Shown: piece by piece, positions 11,571 through 22,490 of the stretch
Position numbering within the stretch: position 1 is the stretch's first letter
Layout: each line of letters opens with the position of its first letter
Source of the DNA: Mercenaria mercenaria
Taxonomy: Eukaryota; Mollusca; Bivalvia; Venerida; Veneridae
NCBI RefSeq assembly: GCF_021730395.1
Contig: NC_069371.1
Coordinates: 74,182,001-74,246,000 of the forward strand
DNA: 64,000 bases
Direction of reading: 5' to 3'
Notes under the pieces: model-generated
Told to the model about the DNA's origin: nothing
What the model saw: only the letters and a program-made list of their open reading frames with translations
Database searches by the model: none
Translations under genes and position numbers: made by a program

Positions 11571-12102
11571 ATCACACACGTTAACCGGTTGCGAAACAGA
11601 ACAGTTCGTGGCGGACAAAACAAAAGTTCTACGATAATTTGCCGGCATTTATATTATAAGTATTTTCGATCAAAGAATCGGTTAGATATCGCAAAGATAC
11701 CGGTCATATTTGGAAGTCTATAACTCGTTGAATTTTGCGCTTTGTCGGTGTAAAGTTGCACAATATTCAGAGCAAACATTATTTAAAGGGTCTACGTTAA
11801 TACCTTAGCCGTGAGTTGAAAAAGAAATTAAATATGTCCCGATAAACTTTCCTTTCCGCACTTTTTTCGTTTAAACACTTTTAACTCAAGATAACTTACT
11901 CAATATAAATTACTCTTAAACAGGGGTCACATGGCATGTTCTTTTTACATAAATTTACATAAATAAAGATCTTTAACATATTTTGCACCAACCGATTCTT
12001 GGATCAAAAATACTTACCCCAATACAGATGCAGGCAAAAATATCGGAGAACTGATTTGTTCGCCGCGAACTGTTTTGCTTGCAACCGGTTAACGGGTGTG
12101 CA
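11571..12102. mobile_element. TIR element (MITE-like) with ~110-bp inverted termini
   Basis: The left arm (CACGTTAACCGGTTGC near 11576, then AACAGTTCG and ATCAAAGAATCGGTT) is mirrored by the right arm ending near 12102 (GCAACCGGTTAACGGGTGTG). The arms match with scattered mismatches over about 110 bases. The central 300 bases show no coding capacity. No clear target-site duplication. Confidence 0.65.
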
Positions 12103-15100
12103 AATGTCTAAGTTTTATTTTGATGCCCAGTTCACAAAAGCGTGCATCTTCGGAAGTAGCGTTTACAATTAGAATTCGTTTGTATAAAGGCATTTGCTTG
12201 CGTATATTATACTAATGCATAATTTTTGGCCTGGTAAAAATAATATACTTGTTTTCCCGAAAAATTCGAAGTCCTTCCTGTTGTGTATTTTAGAACGATG
12301 TCCACTACTTATGAACAATAATCATTCTTGTTTCAATATAACTACACTTTCAAACAGCCTTTGGATGCCCGTTATTTTTTCAAAATAGTTTTGTGAAATA
12401 AAAGCATAGAATTCTCGGAAATTGCTTAAACGTTTAACTCAACTCTTTACGCGAGTAGCTGACACAGATTTCGGAAGCAGTAAACAGCCGCTTTTTAATG
12501 ATCTACAGACGTTTACCCATCAAACTGATAGTGTAGCCAGGTCAACTAGCCACTTAAAAATGCTCTCCTAGCTGATAATATTCTTTTTATTGCATCATTT
12601 ATAGATATATTTAAATTGTACCCTATAACAGTTTGTCACATGATACAAGTGGAAATTTTGATTGACACAGGATGAAACCAGAGAACGAGAGAACAATATT
12701 GAGGCCATGCATGACAGTTTTCCCATTCAATATGTTTTGTATAATTCCGAATTACTTCGTTCGTTTGCATGAAAGCAGTCTCATGGTGTGGCAAAATTTC
12801 TTTGATCATATAAACACGATAAATATGATGGCATAAATTATTACACAAAAATTGCGCTGATATGTGGCAAATATGTTTAATCAGATTTATGCAAGACATC
12901 AGCTGTAATATTAAATTTTGAATTGTCTTGAAAATTCGCAGTTCATTCAATATAAGCCTACGTACCTTCAAAATGAAACATCCTACGATAGAACCTACTT
13001 CAGCAAGTTCGTCTTTCTTTACTTTGGTCAAATTATGAATACCTTATACATGTGTAAACTATCACGTGTGCAGTGAATGGTTAACTTTGTGGGCAGTTGG
13101 ACATATTGACTGACATGGGATGAAACCAGTGCATTTTAAAACCCGCCATAGAATAATTGTACATTGTATTGCTTTGTATTTCCATGAAGTTAAAAACGCA
13201 TGATTGGCATCAAAATCAAGAGATCACAAGTACCTAGTGACAACATATTTAATTCTGAACATTTAATGAAGTCATATAACCGTGTGCACAGAACTGTAGA
13301 TATTAAGTAAAGTTTAGTTTCAGTAGTGTAAGATTTATCATTTGTCCATGTCTCTGAAATCTACACTGAAAAAAATGTCCTCCTGAAAAAGTTTGCAGAA
13401 AAAATTGTAAAAACATATTAATTCAGAAAAGGCCTAAATATGCACCTGTTATCTTGTAATATGGTTGTATTTATATATGTATTATCAGGATGATTTTACA
13501 AAGTTCAGCTCAGAGGGGCGGTTAAGTAGGTTGTGGTTAGTTTGTAAAGGTGGTAAGTCATATTTTTCACTTTCCGTGTATTCTGCCAGAGATTAATTTC
13601 ATAAGCCAAAAGACATAGTGTTAGAACCTTATAAAGTAAATGTCGTTGTTGTTTTGTTATGATTAACTTCCTTTAATGAGACAGTGTTACATGCTAAAAA
13701 TATAGCACAGTAAGTCTTAAATTTGTATTATGCTTTTGGCCAAGTATACATGTACATGTATTTATCAAATTTATATTTATGCTTAAATAACTCTATCCTG
13801 ATAGGACATCATTTTTTTAAACACAGCCAGTGTAAATTTAACGTCAATGAATCGCTGAGTGAACATGAATAAGTGTAAATAACTAGCTGTTGAAGTTTTC
13901 AACAAAGCTGTTACTTGACTGACCAAATTTAACTAAACCACCTTTAAATGTAGTAAACTAGAACAGTCTATAGTTGATAAGAGCCAGTTACTTACATAAA
14001 CCAAATGAAATAGTCACATGGTTGGACAGGGAAAACGAAGGTAGGTTCAAACAACTTATTTTTCTTTACTGAACTGTGAATTATAATGTAGGGAAGATTT
14101 ACTTGAACATCAATCTCAAAATATGAAAAAGTGTTGAAATCTATTATGTCAGATATTACCATGTCCTGTGGTAATATTTTTCTCTTAATTACTTTATGTA
14201 ACAAAGTCAGATGGAACTAACTGAAGTTCCATAAGCCTATATTGTAATAATAGTTGGGGCTATTGGTCTTTTCTAAATTTTAACTTTTGATGCATCCTAT
14301 TTGGATGAAAGAACAATCTAAAACCTGTCATTAAACAGCAAGAAGTGTATCTTTAGAACATCACTTTTGAGCAGATTTTTCTCTTTTAACTTCGTGATTC
14401 ATAGTAAAGCATTTTTTTTGTTTATTATCAATATCAACAATAATTATCATCATTATTATTATTATTATCACTTTATGTAAATGCTTTCTTATATGATATA
14501 GGAAATAATCTCAAATATCTCATTAATTTCGGCTTCAGTTTCTATCAAATTCAGAAGGGCATATATCTTACATTTCTAGTAACGTATTAATACAGTTAAA
14601 AAAAACTGGTATTTGAGACACCTTTAAAGACGCAAAATATTACAGTGAGGTAGATTACTATTATCACTTATATTCAAGTGTGCTTGAAAATTGCTTCACA
14701 TAAGAGTCAATATTGTTTCTTTCATATTTCTCAAATGAATAGCTGTATGTATGTAGACTTATGCGATTAAAATCAATAAACTGTACTGCTTCATTTCATT
14801 ACAAAAAAAAAACAGAAATTAAGATAAAGCTGACATCAGAGCCTGTTATTTACATATTATCACTATACATATTATTCTTGTTTTGACAATGAATGAATAA
14901 TGCTTGTATATAATATTTGTTTATCGATAGGTTTTAATACATCCACCAATATTTACATCATGCAATATTAAGAAATATTAGTTTTTAGGTATGATGGATT
15001 CACCATTAATATGTATATTTCATCTTTTAAATGTATGTTTGTGATAATATTTGTTTCATTATATGCTACGCTCCTTATGTCTGTCTGCCTGTCTGCCTGC

Positions 15101-15359
15101 CTGCCTGTCTGTCTGCCTACATCTATCCGCCTGATAAAAATTATGGATTAAAGATTTATATAATTGTAGCCATTGTTAAAATGGTCACGTGTGCATACAG
15201 TTATTAATGACATAATTTAAGTACACACTCGGAAAAGTATATCACGTGACATATCACATGATATCTAAAATTTTCTATAAGAAGATCCTTTGTCAGTTTG
15301 ATGGAATTTCAATTTGAAATGATGTTCATATTATATAAATATCTAAATTTGTAAGATCT
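12103..15359. other. Intergenic, no gene seen
   Basis: About 3.2 kb of AT-rich sequence. The minus-strand open frame at 12636-13031 has no recognisable motif or compositional support and is left uncalled. A CTGT/CTGC tract occupies 15080-15118 and an ATT-rich tract lies near 14455-14470. Confidence 0.5.
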
Positions 15360-15416
15360 GTTTCGTACGGTGGTATGTTTAGGACATATGTTATTTTTTT
15401 TTAAGATTAAATAATC

Positions 15417-16130
15417 TCGTGCGCACGACATCTTATCTTGAGCGATCAACATCTTATCTCGTGCGCACGACATCTTATCTCGAGCGATCAACATATTATC
15501 TTGAGCGATCAACATCTTATTTCGAGCGATCAACATATTATCTTGAGCGATCAACATCTTATCTCGAGCGATCAACATATTATCTTGAGCGATCAACATC
15601 TTATCTTGAGCGATCAACATATTATCTCGAGCGATCAACATCTTATCTCGAGCGATCAACATATTATCTCGAGCGATCAACATATTATCTTGAGCGATCA
15701 ACATCTTATATCGAGCGATCAACATCTTATCTTGAGCGATCAACATATTATCTTGAGCGATCAACATCTTATATCGAGCGATCAACATATTATCTTGAGC
15801 GATCAACATATTATCTTGAGCGATCAACATCTTATCTCGAGCGATCAACATCTTTTTTCGTGCGCACGACATCTTATCTTGAGCGATCAACATCTTATCT
15901 CGAGCGATCAACATATTATCTTGAGCGATCAACATCTTATCTCGAGCGATCAACATCTTATCTCGAGCGATCAACATATTATCTTGAGCGATCAACATTT
16001 TATCTCGAGCGATCAACATATTATCTTGAGCGATCAACATCTTATCTCGAGCGATCAACATATTATCTTGAGCGATCAACATCTTATCTTGTGCGATCAA
16101 CATCTTATCTCGGGCGTACGACATCTTATT
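15417..16130 (+). repeat. 21-bp tandem array, left arm of foldback
   Basis: About 34 units. The common type contains GAGCGATCAACAT followed by MTTATCT, with C/T alternation before GAGCG. A rarer type replaces the centre with GTGCGCACGAC, which holds the palindrome GTGCGCAC. Because 21 is a multiple of three, frames stay open through the array on both strands. Confidence 0.9.
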
Positions 16131-16443
16131 TATATATATTAAGGCCCTTTGTGTGTGCATTTAGGTCATCAGTAAAACATACGGACAAGTTGTTAATTAG
16201 GGTCCCGCCTATTCTGCTGTTATTTAAACTTCCCACAAGTACATGTACAAGTTTATCACATCAATTGGGAAAGCAATGCATATAATTGGTCATCCTATCT
16301 TCAAAATCAAATGAACATAACCAATGATGCATACTGCATGTTAGGACAGCAACAAATTTCAGTTCGACTTATAAATTCGCGCAGAAAAGTTGCATGTATG
16401 AATTAAGGGAAAACAAGGAAAATCGTTTAATATATGGGCGAAG

Positions 16444-17307
16444 TATGGAAGCCCTGGAGGGACAATTGATTTCCGTACTTCCCAATTCTGACTTCTAACT
16501 TTTGCACTTCTCACTCCCAACTTCTTGACTTCCTACATCCTACTTCTAACTTCCGCACTTCTGACTTCTAACTTCCGCACTTCTGACTTCCAACTTCCAG
16601 ACTTTCGACTTCTGATTTCAAACTTCCACTCTTCTTACTTCCGACTTCTTGACTTCTTACTTCCTTCTTCTAACTTCCGCACTTCTGACTTCTAACTTCC
16701 GCACTTCTAACTTCCAGACTTTCGACTTCTGATTTCCAACTTCCACACTTCTTACTTCCGACTTTTTGACTTCTTACATCCCTTTTCTAACTTCCGCACT
16801 TCTGACTTCTAACTTCCGCACTTCTGACTTCTAACTTCCTGCCTTTCGACTTCTGATTTCCAACTTCCACACTTCTTAACTTCAGACTTCTTACTTCCCT
16901 CTTCTAACTATCGCACTTCTGACTTCTAACTTCCACACATCTGACTTCTAACTTCCTGACTTCCAACTTCCGCACTTGTGACTGCCAACTTTCTTTTTTT
17001 GGAAGTCGGAAGTAAGAAGTGTGGAAGTCGGAAGGATGAAGTCAGGAAGCTGGAAGTCAGAAGTGCGGAAGTTAGAAGTCAAAAGTGCAAAAGTTAGAAG
17101 AAGGAAGTAAGAAGTCAAAAGTCAGAAGCAAGAAGTGTGGAAGTTGGAAATCAGAAGTCGAAAGTCGGGAAGTTGGAAGTCAGAAGTGCGGAAGTTAGAA
17201 GTCAGAAGTGTGGAAGTTAGAAGTAGGTAGTTGGAAGTGAGAAGTGCAAAAGTTAGAAGTCAGAAGTGGGAAGTACGGAAATCAATTGTCCCTGCAGGGC
17301 TTCCATA
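16444..17307. mobile_element. Nested foldback element built of GAAGT/ACTTC repeats
   Basis: It starts TATGGAAGCCCTG at 16444 and ends with the complement CAGGGCTTCCATA at 17307, flanked by the 6-bp direct repeat GCGAAG (16438-16443, 17308-17313). The left half is a degenerate array of ACTTCYRACTTC words and the right half is the complementary GAAGT array; symmetry switches near 16995. It lies within the loop of the larger foldback, so it inserted there or was carried along. No coding capacity. Confidence 0.8.
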
Positions 17308-17430
17308 GCGAAGCCTACATACTATTTTTTGTCAAGGACTTAAATTTATTTCTTTGCATCATCACTGATTTTTTGCTGCCTTTTTTTTTTATCAGTTTCC
17401 GTATTTAAATGTCTAACCCTGCAAACATAA

Positions 17431-17570
17431 CAGTAAGAAGTCAAAAGTCAGAAGTAAGAAGTGTGGAAGTTGGAAATCAGAAGTCGAAAGTCGGGAAGTT
17501 GGAAGTCAGAAGTGCGGAAGTTAGAAGTCAGAAGTGTGGAAGTTAGAAGTAGGTAGTTGGAAGTGAGAAG
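17431..17570. repeat. Recent direct duplication of part of the nested GAAGT array
   Basis: This 140-base stretch is almost identical to 17107-17241; I found one mismatch by eye. It therefore duplicated far more recently than the arms of the nested foldback diverged. Confidence 0.8.
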
Positions 17571-17689
17571 ATGTGAAACGGTTATAAGTATAATCTAAAT
17601 AAAAACAAAAACGGTGGCAGCCGTTTGTTTTTACTAATGATCTGAATTCACACAAAGGTCCTTAATAGATATTGATAAGATGACCGAGA

Positions 17690-18570
17690 AAAGATGTTGA
17701 TCGCTCAAGATAATATGTTGATCGCTCGATATAAGATGTTGATCGCTCAAGATAATATGTTGATCGCTCAAGATAAGATGTTGATCGCTCAAGATAAGAT
17801 GTCGTGCGCACGAGATAAGATGTTGATCGCTCGAGATAATATGTTGATCGCTCAAGATAATATGTTGATCGCTCGAGATAATATGTTGATCGCTCGAGAT
17901 AAGATGTTGATCGCTCAAGATAATATGTTGATCGCTCGAGATAAGATGTTGATCGCTCGAGATAAGAGCTCGAGATAAGATGTTGATCGCTCGAGATAAG
18001 ATGTTGATCGCTCAAGATAAGATGTCGTGCGCACGAAATAAGATGTTGATCGCTCAAGATAATATGTTGATCGCTCGAGATAAGATGTCGTGCGCACGAG
18101 ATAAGATGTTGATCGCTCGAGATAAGATGTTGATCGCTCAAGATAATATGCTGATCGCTCAAGATAATATGTTGATCGCTCGAGATAAGATGTCGTGCAA
18201 ACGAAATAAGATGTTGATCGCTCAAGATAATATGTTGATCGCTCGAGATAAGATGTTGATCGCTCAAGATAATATGTTGATCGCTCAAGATAATATGTTG
18301 ATCGCTCGAGATGAGATGTTGATCGCTCAAGATAAGATGTCGTGCGCACGAGATAAGATGTTGATCGCTCAAGATAAGATGTCGTGCGCACGAGATAAGA
18401 TGTTGATCGCTCAAGATAAGATGTCGTGCGCACGAAATAAGATGTTGATCGCTCAAGATAAGATGTTGATCGCTCAAGATAATATGTTGATCGCTCGAGA
18501 TAAGATGTTGATCGCTCAAGATAAGATGTCGTGCGCACGAGATAAGATGTTGATCGCTCAAGATAATTTA
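17690..18570 (-). repeat. 21-bp tandem array, right arm of foldback
   Basis: About 42 units of the same two types as the left array, in inverse orientation (AGATGTTGATCGCTC reading on the plus strand). It is longer than the left arm and richer in the GTGCGCAC type, so the arms have expanded unequally. One unit is interrupted near 17967. Confidence 0.9.
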
Positions 18571-18617
18571 ATCCTAAAAAAATAATGGCATGTCCTAAAC
18601 ATACCACCGTAGTTTCG

Positions 18618-20029
18618 TATCAAGAGCTTAAACTTTTTCATTTTCTGGATAGTTTGTGTATTCTTCAAGAAAGCGAGCATAAATCGTGCACAAAAATCAA
18701 CAAACTTTAGTTAATTAATAGAAAAAATTAAACAATATTTATTGTCAGTTCTACATTCTACATGTCTTTTGGATCTATGTAGAGTAAATTCATCAGTATA
18801 TTCTAAAACATATTTATCTACGGTTTATTTATGAGAATGCGAAACATATTATTCCGCTATATCTGTAACAAAACCAATAAAGCTAGACACTACGCAAAAA
18901 TCACATCACACATGTTTTCATTTCATCTGTTTATATTTTGTGTAGGTTTTTCGTTTAAAGAGAATTCCTATATTTTTTTTCCTTTCATATTTTTTTTTAA
19001 ATTCACAAATATGATAGGAAAATTTGCGCTGAAAACAATGAACAAATAAAAACAATGCGTCACTAGGCTCGTTTTTGTGAAAAATTGTTTTGAAAACACC
19101 CACTGTTGCTGAAAATGCCAGGGATTTTTCAACATTTTCATAATTTTCTGCTTTTTTATCAATAACAACCAAAATATACATCTAGACAGCACAATAAAGT
19201 TTATTCTTTTTACAGATTTTATTATATACTTATTTGATATCATAGTCATATTTGTAATACTATATCCTTACAATAATGGGTACAAATGAAAATGAAATCT
19301 TGTTTCCTACTCACTTTTGTGAACTTTTTCCAATGAAAAATACCCATAGTGAAGATTTTTTTTTTTTAATTTTGAAAAAAAAACAACTGTTTCTTAGAAT
19401 TTTTTCTTGTTTTTCTTGTGTATGAATAATAGTATTGTGAGCATAAAAATGGCTAAAAATGCATGAGTCACCAGGCTAAATTTTATGTTAAGACCGCTTG
19501 AATACAATACCTGTTTGGACGCAAAATGGCGCAAACCTGACCAAATTGATTACATGTATATCTACTAGATGTTAAAAAATGTTTTAAAAATTCTTATTTT
19601 TTTTCTATAAAAGAATACTAAATAATCTGAAAGGTGATTTTGTCTTATCAGTACTAAGTCAATTGTCTTACATTATATGAACGACACTGTTGTTTTTTTT
19701 GTACTAAAATGTGATGTATAAACACAACCACAAAAATAGCAAGATACCTGTCAGGCAGGGTACTTGTCAATACAACAAACACCAGTATCAACATTTGATT
19801 ACTGATAAAACTTATCAAAAATGTTATTTCATTCAAGATTCCTCATATTTAAGATTGTCTTTCACATGTTTCAGTAAATGTTGACTTCACTTCAGTTTTC
19901 CATAGAAAGTGTCGGATGCGCAGAAGGATGTGCATAAAAAACTATAGGAATTCCCTTTAAAATGTTTCTTTTTCAGACTCATTTGTTGAGCACAATTTTT
20001 CCTGCATGTGGCCTTTTTACAACGACTTT
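18618..20029. other. Intergenic, no gene seen
   Basis: AT-rich sequence with many T- and A-runs. Two loosely similar GTCAC(T/C)AGGCT words occur near 19059 and 19468. The short frames here lack domain features. The promoter and 5'-UTR exon of the second IRG gene may lie in this interval but cannot be placed. Confidence 0.45.
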
Positions 20030-20196
20030 ACGATTACCATTTTATGTTGGGTATATTTGTTATCTTGTGCTAATAGATTAAAACTGGTATCGTACGAATA
20101 AGAGATAAACAGGCTTTATGTAATACATTGCAATTATATATGAGTTTCCTACATTAAAATATTCTAATGTAATATTGTTGTTTAAATGCATTTTAG
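20030..20196 (+). promoter_or_regulatory. Conserved 5'-UTR intron end with acceptor at the ATG of IRG copy 2
   Basis: Homologous to 870-1022. It ends in GCATTTTAG directly before ATGG, and the T-rich run before the AG fits a 3' splice site. Conservation of non-coding DNA between the two loci shows that the duplication unit included the intron. Confidence 0.6.
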
Positions 20197-21444
20197 ATGG
20201 CATCATCAGGGCCTGATCAATCCGGAAGGAACGTTTCAAGCATTCCTGATCCATTAGAACATGAGGTAAACGAAGCTTACAAGAAACGTGGTATACCAGG
20301 TTTAAAAGAGGCCGTGGAAAGAAAACTAAATTTATGGAAGACGGTTCCTCTAAACATTGCTATTACAGGAGACAGTGGTGCTGGAAAATCATGCTACATA
20401 AATGCCTTACGTGGCATGACAGCCGATGATAAGGAAGCTGCTCCAGTTGGAGTCGTTCAAACAACTGCCGAGGTTAAACAATATCCGCATCCGGAACACA
20501 AAAACTTAATACTTTGGGATTTGCCGGGGGTAGGAACTCCAGAGTTTACCAGAGACAGCTATCTTGCGAAAACAAATTTTGAAAGATACGATTTCTTTCT
20601 GGTATTCACATCATGTCGATTTACAGAGAACGATATGTGGCTGGCTCAGCAGATTAGGCAGACAGGAAAAAGCTTTTATTTCATCAGAACTAAAATAGAC
20701 TCTGATATATCGAACAATAAGCAATCACATCCAAGAACCCATTCAAGGGTTCAGGTCTTGCATACAGTACGTTCTGATTGTATGAACCAGTTGCAAAACA
20801 AAGGATTTACAAACCCGGAAGTATTCATCATCAGTAACTTTGATGTAAACGAGTTTGACTTCGGACAATTGTCGGAACGCCTCATTCAAGATGCTCCTGA
20901 CATCAAACGGGAAGCTTTAACACTTTCGTTAACCATTCTTACCGAAAACATAATCAGAGCAAAAGAAAGTTATCTAAGGAAAAGAATATTTATAGTTTCC
21001 ATTGCATCTGCTGCAGCTGCTGCAGTTCCAATACCAGGCGTAGAATATGTCGTCGATACCGCTATACTACTGAAAGAAACTGAGTTTTATCGCAAGCAGC
21101 TACGGCTCGATAACACCTCTGTCCAAGAAAATGCTGCAGCATTAAATATTTCACTTAGCGAATTGCAAAAGAGACTTAATTTAGAAAGCCAGACAATTCC
21201 TGGTACTGCTAGAGGACTTCTTGCTTTTTTTGTAAGCCTTCAACTATCAACTATAGCTAAAACCGTTCTAAAGGTTGCACTTCCGTTCGTCAGCTGGAAG
21301 ATTTCCTCCGGATTGTCTTATGGAGTCCAGGTGTTCTGTTTAAATAACATCTTAGATATTATGGTAAATGACGCATTGCGTATTAATGCGGCAATGAACA
21401 TCGTCTTTGCTAGAAATACCATGGAAGTTATTCAAAGGACATAA
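20197..21444 (+). CDS. Immunity-related GTPase (IRG family), copy 2
   Basis: A 415-residue IRG GTPase with all nucleotide-binding motifs: P-loop G58-x4-G63-K64-S65 (with Cys66 where the other two plus-strand copies have Ser), switch I Thr89-Thr90 preceded by Gln instead of Glu, G3 D108-L-P-G111 and G4 T165-K-I-D168. The PIPG turn and alanine-rich hydrophobic segment are present near 264-285, but the last hydrophobic stretch is altered: VSLQLS and FVSWKISSG replace the GSLGIS and LVGCLIAAG of copies 1 and 4. It is the most divergent of the three plus-strand copies, especially at 18-50 and 335-375. It ends in EVIQRT, five codons longer than the otherwise alignable end of copy 4. A splice acceptor abuts the ATG. 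A TRIM and a SINE lie in its 3' flank. Confidence 0.93.
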   Translation: MASSGPDQSGRNVSSIPDPLEHEVNEAYKKRGIPGLKEAVERKLNLWKTVPLNIAITGDSGAGKSCYINALRGMTADDKEAAPVGVVQTTAEVKQYPHPEHKNLILWDLPGVGTPEFTRDSYLAKTNFERYDFFLVFTSCRFTENDMWLAQQIRQTGKSFYFIRTKIDSDISNNKQSHPRTHSRVQVLHTVRSDCMNQLQNKGFTNPEVFIISNFDVNEFDFGQLSERLIQDAPDIKREALTLSLTILTENIIRAKESYLRKRIFIVSIASAAAAAVPIPGVEYVVDTAILLKETEFYRKQLRLDNTSVQENAAALNISLSELQKRLNLESQTIPGTARGLLAFFVSLQLSTIAKTVLKVALPFVSWKISSGLSYGVQVFCLNNILDIMVNDALRINAAMNIVFARNTMEVIQRT

Positions 21445-21619
21445 ACTGAAGACAACAGAGAAGATTCGTTGTTACTACTATAATACACATTTTTTGAATG
21501 TTTGTCAAGATTAAAGCTACCTTATTTGAATGAACTGCATTACTTTTAATGGCACACTTAATATCGGTACAAACTGACTGGTCGATATAAACTTGAATGT
21601 AATGCCGACTTATTATATA

Positions 21620-21625
21620 AATAAA
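21620..21625 (+). terminator. Poly(A) signal of IRG copy 2
   Basis: AATAAA lies 176 bases after the stop codon, upstream of both retroelement insertions, so neither would be included in the main transcript if this signal is used. Confidence 0.5.
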
Positions 21626-21709
21626 GCAACAACGATAGAAAAACAAAATCTATGCCATTTCTTAAAATAAATGATAGAAAGGAGGTAAAGTATTGAAACC
21701 AGTTCTTAT

Positions 21710-22110
21710 TGTAGTAGGACAGTGTATTAGGGTGCACTTATACTTCCTTGCTATTGAGCTAGCTTTTATAGCGAAGTGGTAGAGTGTCCGCCTTACGTGT
21801 GAGAGGTCTCGGGTTCGATTCCCGGTCAGGCCTGAAGTATTTTCAGTTTGTTACATTTGGCGCCCATCGTAAATAACTCACAAGTAGATATGAATGGACA
21901 CTTTGGAACGTCACACAGAAGTTCAAATTCCAGAAATTCGAGGACGAATTCTAAACTGGAGGGGGTGTATATAGTAGGGTTAGAGTAAGCACTTATACCT
22001 CCTTCCTATAGAGCTATCTTTTATAACGACGTGGTAGAGTTTCCGCCTTAGGTTTAAGAGTTCCCGGGTTCGATTTCTGGTTAGGGCTGAAGTATTTTCA
22101 ACCTGTTACA
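21710..22110 (+). mobile_element. TRIM (miniature LTR retroelement) with tRNA-like modules in its LTRs
   Basis: A 401-bp element that looks structurally whole though it encodes nothing. LTRs of 146 and 145 bases (21710-21855, 21966-22110) both start TGTA and end GTTACA. Two bases after the first LTR comes TGGCGCCC (21858-21865), a primer-binding site of the lysine-tRNA type; the 110-base interior ends in GGAGGGGG, a polypurine tract. The direct repeat TTAT flanks it (21706-21709, 22111-22114), and the paralogous site near 63520 is empty. Each LTR contains a tRNA-like segment with A and B boxes. The LTRs differ at roughly 16% of aligned positions, so the insertion is old. It depends on a full-length LTR element for movement. 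Confidence 0.8.
21762..21833 (+). other. tRNA-Val(UAC)-like module inside the TRIM left LTR
   Basis: A box TAGCGAAGTGG (21769-21779) and B box GGTTCGATTCC (21812-21822) match the RNA polymerase III internal promoter consensus, with tRNA-like spacing of 43 bases. Numbered as a tRNA, the anticodon position reads TAC and the T-arm pairs well. The 5' acceptor half does not match the 3' half and the D-stem is imperfect, so a functional tRNA gene is unlikely. The right LTR carries a more degraded copy (22024-22077) with the same spacing. Confidence 0.7.
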
Positions 22111-22201
22111 TTATATCAAGATCCCAATCTTTTTTAATATGAAAAACTATTTGAATTCATAAACCGTATAGAAACGAAATACCATACATCAACAGGTAGT
22201 C

Positions 22202-22490
22202 TACCGCCTCGGTAACCTAGCGGTAGAGCGTCCGCTTCGAGTGCGGGAAGTCGTGGGTGCGATCCCTGGCCGCGTCATACCAAAGACGTAAAAAATGGTA
22301 CTAGTAGTTTCCTCGCTTTGCGCTCAGCATTAAGAGGATAGTACTAGGACTGGTCAGCCCGGTGTCAGTATAATGTGACTGGGTGGGGTATCATGTATTG
22401 TGTCTACGGCGTGATATTCCAGTCAGGCAGCACAATAAAGTTGGGCATTGTGCTCACTGCTACAGGTAGACACCCGAACACACACACACG
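22202..22490 (+). mobile_element. tRNA-derived SINE with 12-bp target duplication
   Basis: The head resembles a tRNA (GGTAGAGCGTCCGCTTCGAG, B box GGGTGCGATCC) and is followed by a unique body and a CA-rich end (ACACACACACG). CAACAGGTAGTC occurs at 22190-22201 and 22491-22502 as a target-site duplication, and once only at the paralogous site near 63603-63614, giving an exact empty site. I recognise it as a SINE family common in bivalves but cannot assign a published name with certainty. Confidence 0.85.

Larger units (their letters stand above)
15366..18611. mobile_element. Foldback DNA transposon with satellite-array TIRs and 6-bp target duplication
   Basis: The element is bounded by TACGGTGGTATGTTTAGG at 15366 and its complement ending at 18611, flanked by the direct repeat GTTTCG (15360-15365 and 18612-18617). 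The inverted arms consist of a short unique tip, a 21-bp tandem array (15417-16130 left, 17690-18570 right) and an inner unique stretch containing AAGG(C/A)CCTTTGTGTG that also pairs (left near 16141-16155, right near 17650-17665). The loop holds a second foldback. No transposase is present, so it is non-autonomous. The TAYGGTGG tip and 6-bp duplication fit what I recall of the IS3EU superfamily; its architecture recalls Drosophila FB and Galileo elements. The long open frames across the arrays are artefacts of a 21-bp unit without stops. Confidence 0.8.

Noticed and set aside
12636-13031. 131-residue minus-strand protein
   Set aside because: No motif, AT-driven composition and no flanking gene signals.
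15417-16130. CRISPR-like array
   Set aside because: Units are contiguous 21-mers with no unique spacers, lie in a eukaryotic genome and are mirrored in an inverted arm.
15309-16285. Open frames of 230-290 residues on both strands with YLERSTS- or MLIAQDN-type repeats
   Set aside because: A 21-bp unit without stops keeps every frame open; all are translation artefacts of the foldback arm. The same holds for 17634-18607.
21762-21833. Genuine tRNA-Val gene
   Set aside because: It is duplicated in both LTRs of a TRIM, its acceptor stem does not pair and the element is absent from the paralogous site.
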